64,000 bases of DNA from Siphonodentalium dalli (taxonomy: Eukaryota > Mollusca > Scaphopoda > Gadilida > Siphonodentaliidae), in NCBI GenBank assembly GCA_032622095.1, contig CP136067.1:173758556-173822555 (forward strand). The letters are read 5' to 3'. The stretch's first letter is position 1. Each line of letters starts with the position of its first letter. The notes below the pieces were generated by a model. The model made no database searches, was not told where the DNA came from, and saw only the letters and a list, made by a program, of their open reading frames with translations. Of the stretch, positions 34,395-45,500 are shown piece by piece. The translations under genes were made by a program, and so were the position numbers.

Positions 34395-36521
34395 GTTATG
34401 CCGATTAATGTGATTGAATATTCCATTATGGATTATGCGGTCTGAATTGTTAGTATTCACGTGACCTTCACGTGATGTCATATGATGAACTGCTGTAAAA
34501 CTTGAAAGGCTGTCGCAATTGGCTTTTATTTACTGATTGTTTATACATAAACGGCTGGGCTCTCGGAAGCTAAAAATGTGTACGTGTGAGTTATCGAAGC
34601 TAAAAATGTGTACGTGTGAGTTATCGAAGCTAAAAATGTGTACGTGTGAGTTATCGAAGCTAAAAATGTGTACGTGTGAGTTATCGAAGCTAAAAATGTG
34701 TACGTGTGAGTTATCGAAGCTAAAAATGTGTACGTGTGAGTTATCGAAGCTAAAAATGTGTACGTGTGAGTAATCGAAGCTAAAAATGTGTACGTGTGAG
34801 TTATCGAAGCTAAAAATGTGTACGTGTGAGTTATTTGACCCGGGGATATTATTATAAGCAGTGGCTTGGCCGCTTTGATCGACGTGCAATTGTCGGATTG
34901 CTCGCTGTTTCAAAACCCGCGCCTAGTTGTGACCCTTGAGCAAGGTCGCTCGTACTCTGTCGGCTTCGCATCACTCATACTTTAAAAGACTACCAGTCAG
35001 CTTGTCATACTGATGAGTATCAGAGCATGTTCTGATCAAACTAGAGAAGCACATGCAATGGCTGCAGCCGGTGCATTGGTTGGTTTGTACAAATGACTGG
35101 GGTAATACTGTACCAAACGTGTTAGAGCTATATAAAATGGTCATTATTATTTATTATTATTATTAAATACCGTGAAGCCCTAATAAATGGCGAATATTGT
35201 GATTTGCACCCATTGGGCACCTCGTTTATACATTGTGTCGCCTGCCAATTTGTCGATGAAGAGAAACTCAACTAAAACAGAAATAGAATAGAAAGGATTG
35301 CACCGCTGTAGTTTTTCTCAGCCAAATCGCTAATCTACTGAGCACGTTGCCGAATAGTATCATGTGATAGGCTGCCCGTAACTGAAGTTAAGCCGATTCA
35401 TGCGATTGAAGAGAAACTAGTTAGTTCCAGTTGACATAAGATGTTTTAAAAGGGCAATAATGATTAATTCAATTAAATAATTAATTATATACCCAAAATT
35501 ATTGCAATCTAGTCGGTGAAAATTTAATCACGTGGATAAATATATATGTATAGTGTAATGAGATAGATGACGTTGACCTCAGACGACTCGCGTGGGCAAA
35601 TATGAGCAACAAAGAGCGTTCCTTGTGTCGAAAAATTGGTACAGATGGCTCTCTTTACCAAAGGAAATAAATTTTGACCGACCAGATTACAATAATTTTG
35701 GTTAGGTATATAATTGACTATTTAATTCAATAAATAATTAGTGCACTTTTAAGACATCTGGTGTCAACGGGACCTATATAGTAAGACTCCCCGTGCCAAA
35801 TTGCCCATATTAAAACTGTTCAGCTCCGAGGGTTCAGCCGTTTCTGTATAAGCAATCAGTAGATAACATTTCAAGTTTGACACTGCATGTCGCTAGTAGT
35901 CCCTCGTGTGACGTCACACCAGAAAAGATTAACGATTTAGACTGCATAATCCATAATGGAATATTCAATCGCATGAATCGGCATAACTTCAGTTACGGGC
36001 AGCCTATCACATAAAACTGTTCGGCAACGTGCTCAGTAGATTAGCGATTTGGCTGAGAAAAACTACAGCGGTGCAATCCTTTCTATTCTATTTCTGTTTT
36101 AGTTGAGTTTCTCTTCATCGTCAAATTGGCAGGCGACACAATGTATAAACGAGGTGCCCAATGGGTGCAAATCACAATATTCGCCATTTATTAGGGCTTC
36201 ACGGTATTTAATAATAATAATAAATAATAATGACCAGTTTTATATAGCTCTAACACGTTTGGTACAATATTACCCCAGTCATTTGTACAAGCCAACCAAT
36301 GCACCGGCTGCAGCCATTGCATGTGCTGCTCTAGTTTGATCAGAACATGCTCTGATACTCATCAGTATGACAAGCTGACTGGTAGTCTTTTAAAGCATGA
36401 GTGATGCGAAGCCGACAGAGTACGAGCGACCTTGCTCAAGGGTCACAACTTGGCGCGAGTTTTGAAACAGCGAGCAATCCGACAATTGCACGTCGATCAA
36501 AGCGGCCAAGCCACTGCTATG
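34395..36521. repeat. Large block-permuted inverted repeat
   Basis: Three pairs of inverted blocks: L1 34,395-34,575 with 35,810-35,985; L2 34,856-35,411 with 35,967-36,521; L3 35,420-35,540 with 35,645-35,790. Read on one strand, the left side runs L1-L2-L3 but the right side's complement runs L2-L1-L3. L2 contains ATT-rich microsatellite (35,147-35,165), GGTTTGTACAAATGACTGG and GCACCCATTGGGCACCTCG. This looks like a fold-back or MITE-type element rearranged on one side. No coding capacity. Confidence 0.8.
34566..34835. repeat. 30-bp minisatellite, 9 near-identical copies
   Basis: Nine exact-length units starting GAAGCTAAAAATGTGTACGT, with a single T-to-A variant at about 34,772. As the period is a multiple of three, both strands appear as open frames with a ten-residue repeat; I regard these as artefacts. 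It expanded from within block L1 of the surrounding inverted repeat. Confidence 0.97.
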
Positions 36522-36539
36522 TGGAGACTCAATGTCAGG

Positions 36540-36617
36540 CGACGCGCTGCGAACCCATATCGATGTGTTTACAGCGAATACAATTCCGACATGCTAACCA
36601 CCGGACCACGGGGCTCC
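36540..36617 (-). mobile_element. tRNA-derived SINE head
   Basis: On the minus strand the sequence begins near GGAGCCCCGTGGTCCGG, with an A-box-like GGTGGTTAGCATG and, about 40 nt later, a B-box-like GGGTTCGCAGCGC. This is the internal promoter layout of a tRNA gene, but without a good anticodon stem or closed acceptor stem. It lies immediately outside the inverted repeat, which fits insertion at its edge. The SINE body and tail are not delimited. Confidence 0.45.
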
Positions 36618-36659
36618 ACATATTTCGGTATATAGTCATATCGCGATACTGTTTTTGAC

Positions 36660-37570
36660 ACCGTGTAGTCGGTTACACTTTATGCAAATAGTCGGTACAT
36701 CGTAGCCGCCGGTGTGAATATTAATACCGCCGATATCACTATCAGTGTCAAGTATTTAACAACCCTCAAAACCTGAGACAAGAAAACCATAGTCAGAAAT
36801 GGTAACGCGCTCAAGATAATATATTCTATACCCATGATTGTAATTATTGAATATAAAATATATTGGTTTCGCGAATGACCAACTCAGAATTCCGTTAAAA
36901 TAACAATAATAACCAGCACCTAATTAACGAACCGGCGGCCGACTCGGCCGTCTCCGACCACAACCATCAGTGGCTGCAGAACGAAACTATCTATAAAAGC
37001 TTAAATATAAGACTTACAAATTATCTTTTAAATTTCTTTTATTGGTAATTGACATAGCTTGACACAAACCAAAAATCAACAATATTGACATAATAATGTA
37101 AAGGACAATAAACGAAATTGAAATTCCCAACTACACCTTTTACGGACTCGGCCTCCTGGTCGCACAGTTCGACTTTTAAACCGAAAAAAACCAACAATTA
37201 TCTATAAATAAAATGCCCAGCGGGCCAGAGCTATCAATAATTTGGAGAACAGTATTACACGCGGCGCGCGCTAACAAAGGCCATGGCTAACGGCTTTGGC
37301 TTAGCGTGGCGTCATATTTGATTAACTCCCGCTGCTCCATAAGCGTTTGTCAACAGACTGCGGACAATCAAGTCAGCATGCCTCACTGAATGGGCGGCAA
37401 TTGGTGTTTCAAGAGTGTGCAAATGAACTCCTTTTCCATCTACTGTCTGACACAGCGAACCCCAATGCTGGTCGGCTGTTATCGTGTTTGAAACCAGAGA
37501 AAGTTAATATACTCTCATTTCTCGCTTCCAATTTGTAACTAAGTTGACGTTATTGTTGTGTGTTTAATAG
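36660..37570. other. Unassigned spacer
   Basis: About 70 bp at 36,780-36,850 (ACAAGAAAACCATAGTCAG) is the reverse complement of sequence at about 41,840-41,875, a small dispersed repeat. CG-rich words at 37,259-37,305 are not part of any gene I can recognise. Confidence 0.4.
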
Positions 37571-37734
37571 ATAGAACCGCATGAGTGTCTGAATTTTGAC
37601 GAAATTATCGCCGAGATTTGTTGGCGGAGCGATACCTCGAGTGCGGAACGCAGTCCCACACGAGAGGTATCGCGTTCCGCCAACAAATCGAGTGCGATAA
37701 TTTCGTCAAAATTCAGACACTCATGCGGTTCTAT
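37571..37734. mobile_element. 164-bp hairpin MITE
   Basis: The arms, about 70 bp each (37,571-37,645 and 37,662-37,734), pair almost completely; they start ATAGAACCGCATGAGTGTC and contain TTTGTTGGCGGA. No clear target duplication. Such self-complementary elements are typical of MITEs. Confidence 0.8.
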
Positions 37735-38819
37735 TTTTATTACATATCTACGTATTATAGTTAGTTGACTCACAGTCGTCAATCTCCGGTACAGAAATTG
37801 TCAATTTAATTGAGTTTTAACGGCATTTTAGGGTTAACGCAACAATCAGACAGGGAGCCCTTCTATCCGCGAGTGAACTTGACCCATCTTGACCCGCGCA
37901 AAGGTGTTAATTGGGTTTTCCCAGATTTTCCAAAAATATAACCCAATCAGCGCGCTGCGATTTCGGCAAGTGGGTTGTCGCCCTTGCGTTGAAAAGTTGA
38001 AAAAGTAAAAATAGTAACGGCGAAAGCCAGTCTAACAACACTGAATGAAATAGTTCCGTCGACAGATTGCACTAGTGCGATTCTGAGAATTATCACACGC
38101 CTGGAACGTCGTGCGATCATGCAATTACGTTGATAGATATGTAATAAAATATATTCTATGCTTGTCACATGAGTTATCTTGTTTTGTTTGTACAATATAA
38201 AATATGAAATCAATACATGTGTGCTGTTATTACGCCACATGTGGTGTATCTAGCTTCTGTGATTTTGATATTGTGTGGTGGACAGGGCGAATGTATTCTT
38301 GGAGATTTTTTGTACCTTACTCAATCGTACCGATAGAATCACATAGATGCCGAAATTGTAAAGTTAACGCCACCGGTGTATAATATGTTTATGAAAATAT
38401 GATAAATCGTATCGATAGAGTCAGGATAGGCTGAAATTGTAAACTTAAAGTCACTTTTTGTTGAAAATATAAATAATTTGATAGACTGAAAATAATGTGT
38501 AACCCATTGCGAACCTCCCTGGTGTAGTGAAGTGAATTGTGGGTAGTTTCATTGTGATTCTCCACCATCATTATTTTCTGGAATTATCACCAAGATTTCT
38601 CCACTCTATTCTCTTAAATTACACCCGAATCGGTCAAATTCTTTTGATAATTCTATCTAAATACATCTTAGCTACTATTCGGATCTGCTGTCCCGGTCTA
38701 AAAAGGGATAGTTTGACCAAAACGACTATTGACAAAACTTTGTTTACAAATTGAGCGCACTCGATGACCGGGTTCAACCGGGGTTGACCCGTCCAGTCCA
38801 CGCTGCAAATTTATTATCG
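37735..38819. other. Spacer with a diverged ~90-bp duplication
   Basis: ATCGTAYCGATAGARTCA occurs at about 38,325 and 38,406 with flanking similarity (GAAATTGTAAA). No gene recognised. Confidence 0.4.
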
Positions 38820-39168
38820 AAAACAAATTCAATTTCTTCCATCTAAAACATAATTACGCGCTGAACTCTGTCATTTTAGGAATATATATGTATCCCACGC
38901 ACATACACCAAGTCTCAGCTTAAAATTTTGAAAAATGACAGTTTTATCGACATAAATCGATTTTAATGGCAAATGCCATGTTAAATTTTATCATTGAAAA
39001 AAATTCATTTCTTCCATCTAAAACATAATTACGTGCTGTACTCTGTCATTTTAGGAATATATAACTATCCCACGCACACACACCAAGTCTCAGCTTAAAA
39101 TTTTGAAAAATGACAGTTTTATCGACATAAATCGATTTTAATGGCAAATGCCATGTTAAATAAATTTT
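38820..39168. repeat. 175-bp tandem duplication
   Basis: Two units with an offset of 175 bp; each contains CTTCCATCTAAAACATAATT and ATGGCAAATGCCATGTTAAA, and they are nearly identical. Confidence 0.95.
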
Positions 39169-39229
39169 AGGGCCCTGCAAATATTTTCTGAGCTGTTCCA
39201 TATTGGGCACTAGAGTCCATATTTGACCG

Positions 39230-39900
39230 GTTACACCTGATAATTGTGCAACAGTACAGTCGCGTTACTTTATACATCAACATTGGTCATTATCACCCGA
39301 CAAATTTATTTTGGTCTATCGTATCAACCCCTATTTTCTCCCGTGTAACCTGACTAAGTGTCAAAACTGGTCTTTATCGCTCCACTAATTTGTATCGTTT
39401 CATCGGTATGAATTCCATATCCAATTATCCACATATAACCAACCCAACCTCTAATCCGGGTCCAATATTTTATCGCGTGATACTTGTACTTATATGTCTA
39501 TGGTATTACTATAGTATACCGTATACGTATATCAATTGCTATTCCTTTCTATATAATCCTGGTGCCATCTATAGACATAGAGATCATTTAAGACCCCCCC
39601 CCCCAATTTTATATCATTGCTGCTTTAGTACACTCGCGATACATTACATGGCAACATCGCTCCACTAATTTATGTCAGTTCATCGGTACAAACCCCTTTT
39701 TCTCCGAGTCCATATAACCAACCCAACATCTTATAGAAGTCCATAAATGACTATTCTGGCACTATATAGAGATGACTAAGATTCTGACACCCCCTATTGT
39801 ATAGCCTTGTTGCAATGTTCAGTAGAGTTGAGATGCATAATATGTCAACATTGGTCATTATCGTTCTATAAATTTATATCGCCCACTCCTCCCTGAATTT
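39230..39900. repeat. Diverged repeats of ~280 bp
   Basis: Recurring words are CATTGGTCATTATC (39,280 and 39,850), TCGCTCCACTAATTT (39,377 and 39,657), ATATAACCAACCCAAC (39,433 and 39,713) and TTCATCGGTA (39,400 and 39,680). They indicate old tandem duplication; no gene. Confidence 0.65.
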
Positions 39901-40169
39901 ATTTTTTCATTTGTATTATAGTCTCGTTATGTACACATTTTATCTCTTGTAACTTTTGCTTCAATGCGTCGAGTTCCGCTGCAGAGAATACAAAACTGAC
40001 AACATTTTGAAATGTTAGCAGGCTTCAAACTCATCTTATCCAAGAAAAACTCTGGTTACATAAGAAATTTGTGTATATGGTGTACGCGCATTTGTTGCGT
40101 TAAAAACCAAAGGTCCCAAGTCAAGGTCCAAATCCCCAACACACTGTTGTGAGGTTTAACTCCATCTAC

Positions 40170-40728
40170 ATCAGGGGGGGGTCGGAAAAACAATTCAGGC
40201 ACGTATGGCATTTTTTCCCTTTCGATCATTTTTTGTACCCACCCACCCCCACCGCCAATTTTTTTTCCGTTTTCGGCAGTTTTTTCCGACCATTTTTTGA
40301 CACCCACCCCCCTTTTAACACTAAAACAGAGATTTGCGGGGGGAAATTCACTGTAAACAGCAGTATATGAATTTCTGTGCATACTATTTATCATGGATGT
40401 TAACATGGACATGTAAATAGGATGAGTAATTTTGAGGTCATTCGGCCAAAAAAACATGGCTGCCAGCGGCCATCTTGGATTTCAAAATTTGCAACAAAAT
40501 ACAACACGATAACTGCCTGCAGTCAGTTTACCAGTTAGAATTACATTATTTCTCTCATTCAAACTGATTCAAAGTGGTTTTGAAGCCCAACTCATTGCCA
40601 AAACACTAAAAACAAGCAGGAATTTTGTTTTTTAGTTGCGGAAAAAATTGCTTGTTGGTGACTTTGACCACCCACCCACCCCGGCATACGTGCCGGAAGA
40701 AATTTTTTCACCCCCCCCTGTCTACATA
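40170..40728. other. C-rich and G-rich low-complexity stretch
   Basis: Runs of CCCACCC and GGGGGGG with ACGTATGGCA at the left (40,201) and GCATACGTGCC at the right (40,684) suggest an old element with inverted ends, but the ends are not defined. Apparent frames on both strands reflect composition. Confidence 0.35.
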
Positions 40729-40857
40729 CAGTAATGTCCAAAGTAATTGATCACTTAACCACAGCAAAATTATGGGTATTTTTTCATGATTTTAAATCCT
40801 GAAAAATTACCCATAATTATGGTGTGGTTAAGTGGTCAATTACTTTGGGCATTACTG
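40729..40857. mobile_element. Tc1-like hairpin MITE, 129 bp
   Basis: A near-perfect palindrome with ends CAGTAATGTCC/GGGCATTACTG flanked by TA on both sides (40,727-40,728 and 40,858-40,859). A TA target and CAGT ends fit the Tc1/mariner superfamily. Confidence 0.85.
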
Positions 40858-40903
40858 TAACCAATATAAGGATTTGAGGTTTAATGATAACTCAATCCTC
40901 ATA

Positions 40904-41032
40904 CAGTAATGTTCAAAGTAATTGACCACTTAAGCACAGCAGAATAATGGGTAATTTATCAGGATTTTAAATGCTGAAAAAATACCCATAATTCTGCTGT
41001 GGTTAAGTGGTCAATTACTTTGGGCATTACTG
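40904..41032. mobile_element. Tc1-like hairpin MITE, 129 bp, second tandem copy
   Basis: Same structure as 40,729-40,857, separated from it by a spacer starting ACCAATATAAGGATTTGAGG. The identical spacer follows this copy too, so the MITE and its flank were duplicated in tandem (period 175). Confidence 0.85.
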
Positions 41033-41078
41033 TAACCAATATAAGGATTTGAGGTTTAATGATAACTCAATCCTCATA

Positions 41079-41144
41079 CAGTAATGTTCAAAGTAATTGA
41101 CCACTTAACCAGAGCAGAATTATTTGTAATTTTTCAGGATTTTT
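41079..41144. mobile_element. Tc1-like hairpin MITE, left half
   Basis: Third member of the tandem set; only the left arm remains, ending after TTTTTCAGGATTT. Confidence 0.75.
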
Positions 41145-41269
41145 GGGTCCCTTGTGCGATCTGTCCATCGAAAACTATTTAGACATCTCAGGACACGTAA
41201 GACCCAATAACTTAATATACAGAATAGATACATCTATTGCCTGAGTGACTAATATTTATATTTGTTACA

Positions 41270-41500
41270 ATGAGGTCAAATAGTTGCGAAGCCAGCACCA
41301 CAATTCTTTCCCTCCATAGTAAATCTTAAAACATCTTCAAAAGAATTATTAATTTACCTTATATTTGGTATGGAGCGTCCTTGGTTTACTGGAGTTCAGA
41401 TTTGTTAACATCACGTCACCAAGTTAATAACTTGCGAAACCACAGCCATAACTATTTCCCTCCATATTAATTCTCAAAACAACTTCTTAAGAACAATTGA
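41270..41500. repeat. Diverged ~140-bp tandem duplication
   Basis: AGTTGCGAAGCCAGCACCA and ACTTGCGAAACCACAGCCA head two related blocks that both contain TTTCCCTCCATA; the similarity is partial. Confidence 0.6.
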
Positions 41501-42189
41501 CCAGGTCAGTCGCGCAATTATTGGAAGAGCCACGGTCTATCATTTTTTTTAAACCAAATGTTACATTTAAATTATTGCTTTATTTAACCAAAAACACAAT
41601 TAAATGAGAAAATTAACTTTTACTACTTGCTAAATTTTTTCTTTTAATTATTTCATTTAAATTTTAGTATTTACAGTATACTAAGTCCAAGTCTTTATAA
41701 TCTGTTGAGTGACCCCACAGTCGTTTACTTGCTTTGTTAGTAATAATTTGAAGGATTACTTGTTTAAACGCAATTGTTATCAAAATATTTTATGTATTTT
41801 TTATAATTTCTATTTATATGTAATACTATAATCTTGGTGGCGTTACCATTTCTGACTATGGTTTTCTTGTTATTTGCATGAGCTACTGTTAGCAACATTT
41901 GTAATGTCATAAGCGACCCGCAGTTGGTAGTTGGTCAGGCACATATAAATATGTGATTCCGGCGTATAAATAACGAAACTCAGGACCATTTATATTAATT
42001 ATTTATTTTATATACCTGTCAAAGCAAATTTTTTTCATAATTATTATCAGCAAATGAATGCAGTTCTACTCAAATTAATTGGTGACGATACCGCGGTATA
42101 ATTTTCAATACCGTGGTCGGTATTAAAATCCGAATACCGTTAAGCTCTACCATTTGGAATATCAATTTGAGCCTATGTCTCCCATAGCA
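41500..42189. other. Unassigned AT-rich spacer
   Basis: No gene. A patch of ATACCG/CGGTAT words at 42,085-42,140 is repetitive at the short scale. Confidence 0.4.
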
Positions 42190-42265
42190 GATGAGGCCAG
42201 CGGGTGAATTTAGTTATGCTAGCCCGCTATGCGTCATTAAATTCACCCTCTGGGGACCCCATTCC
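42190..42265. repeat. Palindromic dispersed repeat 'GAGGTCCC/GGTGAATTTAGT'
   Basis: GGGTGAATTTAGTTATGCTAG is followed by its imperfect complement ending ATTAAATTCACCCTCTGGGG, a hairpin of about 70 bp. Related copies are at 44,937-45,115, 45,150-45,240, 48,646-48,735 and 48,944-48,985 (half). Confidence 0.65.
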
Positions 42266-42838
42266 GCAAATGACAGGCACACTAAACTCAGACTTGCTTG
42301 TGTATTGTATCTTCTGTAAATTCGGTGATATAGACATTGAACAGAAAGGAATAATTAAGTAACAATGTTAATTTGAGACCATGGATACTTCTCAGAAGAT
42401 GAGGCCTAAGCAGAATGAGGTCCCGAGAGGCTGATTTTTGTTATGCTCGCTCACTGTTCAGATAATGGGTCGGTCGGAGAAGGGAGGAACAAACAATCTA
42501 AACAATTAATACCCCACCACAAATTTTCCAAACAAATCTGATGATATTCTCAGACATCCTCCAAAGCATATTCCTACTAGTATATACTTACATAGTATAA
42601 GTGTATCTGAGTTATCATAAATATAGCAAGGAGAACAGCGAATCCGATGTATTGAAGAATCGTCACAAACTCCTAAAAAAAATATCATGTTAGTTAGTCT
42701 ATGCATATCACAAATTCGTATTCTTAACACAACAACCATGGGAATTTGCCAACCGGAAATGAACTCACTTAAAACATTGAACAACCCTCCCCAACTTGCC
42801 GTCACTCATATGATACACCCGAATTTTGGTAGAATCGT
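42266..42838. other. Unassigned spacer
   Basis: Includes a partial module of the palindromic dispersed repeat at about 42,400-42,445. No gene. Confidence 0.35.
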
Positions 42839-42923
42839 GGTTACTGCATGGTTACTGTTAATGCATGTTTACTGCATGGTTACTGCATGGTTACTGTGTG
42901 GTTACTGCATGGTTACTACATGC
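42839..42923. repeat. GCATGGTTACT short tandem array
   Basis: About seven units of 10-12 bp built on GCATGGTTACT. Confidence 0.85.
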
Positions 42924-44936
42924 TAAACTATGATACACCGGAAAGGCATTCAGGTTCAACTAATCATCAGTTTTCATGAACAATCGCGAAAAAGGGATTT
43001 GTCAGTTTGCAAGGGCCAACAACTCCATCAATTGAAAAGGATTTGCTAGCTAAATATATTATATATTATTATTTATGTAATCTATATATCATGCGCGATA
43101 TGTGGGTTTACGACATTGGACACACCTCCCTTACGCAACGGTGCTCAGACACGATAAAACATATTACTGAACGTACCCAACACTTATCGATGAATATTGA
43201 ATACATCATCATATGTAATAATATCTGCCCTTGGAAATACCGCCATATCCACATGACGAAGAATGTACTGGTTTTGTGCAGAGCTTCAACTTGCAAAGCC
43301 TGAAAAATAATAATACTTATTTAATTTTTATCATATCCATCACTGATTACTTCTAATGTACCACCCTAAGTAAATGATTCATCGTACTAGTCATAGCCGT
43401 CCTTGATTGGCCACGAATGAATACAGAAATGTCGACCATAGCACATATCTAAGTATTACTTCCCTTGTGTATATAGATATATATACCCGCATAACATGTT
43501 TCTATACTCTGTTAAATAAATTAGATCAACTTGTTCACCACCGATAACAGCCGAACTTCACCCATGGGACTAATGCTACGTTCACACACCTCGACAAATT
43601 ACCCGCCAAATTTCCACACGATTCGTCAAACAGAAGCTAATTTCTACAAATATGAATGATAAATCTTGGATTCTTAATGTATATTCTTTTAACATTAGAA
43701 CATATGATTTTAGATACTAAACACAAATACCGATTACACGATTGACCCTTAAAATTATTTTACATTGTATGCCTAAATTCTCTAAAATTTCATGAGCACA
43801 TATATATTTCCATGCTTCGAAATATATAGTAGACGGCAGTGACTGAAAATCATACTTGAAGTTTATACTCCATATTTAGCCAATCATTGTCATGTAAGTA
43901 AATTTCTGCGTATTTCCCTGACATATAGTACCCAGGTTTGTGAACGTGGTCTCAGTCGGGACTGTATGTAAGCCATGTATGGAAGCTTGTATGTCTGTAG
44001 ATAGCGCAACACAGAGCGACATGAGTGTGTCTGTTTATTAATGCATTCTTGAGATGTAACTTGTATTCGCTATGTTCGTATGCATGTTCAAGTGTTATTC
44101 AATAATAATATTAAAAAACAAAAAACAAAAAAAATCATCGAACCGGGATGGAACCCCAGTTAGACCGCATTTCGGTTAGATATTAAACGCGGTTATAAAT
44201 CGCAAGATAACCGGAGTATTTTGTGGTTAAAACGCATTTAAACATCAACTGGTATGACACGGTAACATCCAATACAATTGCGGCTCCAGCAAATTTATGT
44301 CATGTATGGTTTGATCGCAGTTACAGCACTCTTAATTCAGATAGTTTGGCTTCGGCAATATGCTACGACAACCCTTTGGCGTGGCCCAGTTTGCTTCAGA
44401 AACTGGCTTCGGCATTGCTGATTGCTGCAGCTAATTATGAAGGCTGCAGTTATAAATGGATAATAACCCCAGTTCCAGGGTCGATTACTTGGGGTAGTAC
44501 ACAGATATAGGTAAACCCGACTCGAATAGCTAGGCAATACTAGGTCTGAAGAAAGCCAGGCTGTGTTCTATTACCAAAGAGCTCGATGTCGCTATAAATA
44601 ACTTCTCATGCGACCCATGCAGTGTGACGCCGCATCACACACCAATGACATATATCGTCTGTGTAATTATTATCTGGTGCTTCAAACTAGCGCTAGTGTT
44701 AGTTATGTGACAAATCTGCGACTGTAGACATTCCAACACTCGCCCGAATGGCTACATTGCTTTGTTGATACTAAGTTGTGATAGGTTGAGACTGACGTAA
44801 TGATTGCTTATGGTAATAGGGATCCCCCAGATACTCCAGACTCAGTACAGTGTGACAGATGTTGAGTCTGTGTTTTAAAGATAACTGGGCAATACAGTAC
44901 ATAAAGAGGCTTCAAAATTATGGTGCTGGATATTTG
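42924..44936. other. Unassigned spacer
   Basis: About 2 kb without recognisable gene. An A-rich tract at 44,112-44,138 after AATAATAATATT could be a retroposed tail, but nothing upstream identifies an element. Confidence 0.35.
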
Positions 44937-45240
44937 CGGAATGAGGTCCCCAGAACGCCACCAAATTCATCATCTGGTATACTGCATGGCATCATCTGCT
45001 ATGGGAGACCTCGACGCATATTTTAAGTTCCCAGATGATGAAGATGGTGATATGCACCAATTTGGCACCTCATTTATGCATTGTTCATCTGCCAATTTGG
45101 GGATATAGAGAAACAACTAAACAAATTAAAATATTATGAGTCATAAGTAGAATGAGGTCCGCCGGGAGGAATGCTAGAATGTTGTGCAGGGTAGCGTCAC
45201 TAAATTCACCCTCTTGGGACCTAATTCTGTAAAAATGTCC
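44937..45240. repeat. Two modules of the palindromic dispersed repeat
   Basis: GAATGAGGTCCCCAGA, then CACCAATTTGGCACCTC, ATGCATTG and CTGCCAATTTG, followed by AATGAGGTCCG and a GCGTCACTAAATTCACCCTC half. The same words recur near 35,205, 42,190, 48,646 and 48,805. Confidence 0.6.
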
Positions 45241-45283
45241 AGCACAGTATACATAAAAACCTGCTTGATAAAAGTTAAGTTTA

Positions 45284-45500
45284 TTATGTCAACGTGGCTT
45301 TGTTATGTCAATAACGCTTTATTAGGTCAATGTAGCTTTATTTGGTCAATGTAGCTTTATTTTGTCAATGTAGCTTTATTTGGTCAATGTAGCTTTATTT
45401 GGTCAATGTAGCTTTATTAGGTCAATGTAGCTTTATTATGTCAATGTAGCTTTATTAGGTCAATGTAGCTTTATTATGTCAATGTAGCTTTACTAGGTTA
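45284..45500. repeat. 19-bp tandem array, about 11 copies
   Basis: The unit is close to GTCAATGTAGCTTTATTWG, regular in the centre and more diverged at both ends. Confidence 0.95.

Noticed and set aside
34530-34913. 127-codon minus-strand frame with a ten-residue repeat, and its plus-strand counterpart
   Set aside because: The 30-bp minisatellite period is a multiple of three, so any stop-free frame stays open on both strands; no signal or domain outside the repeat.
44140-44230. Possible tRNA-like B-box (complement of ATCGAACCGGGATGGAACCCC)
   Set aside because: No A-box at the right distance and no foldable cloverleaf.
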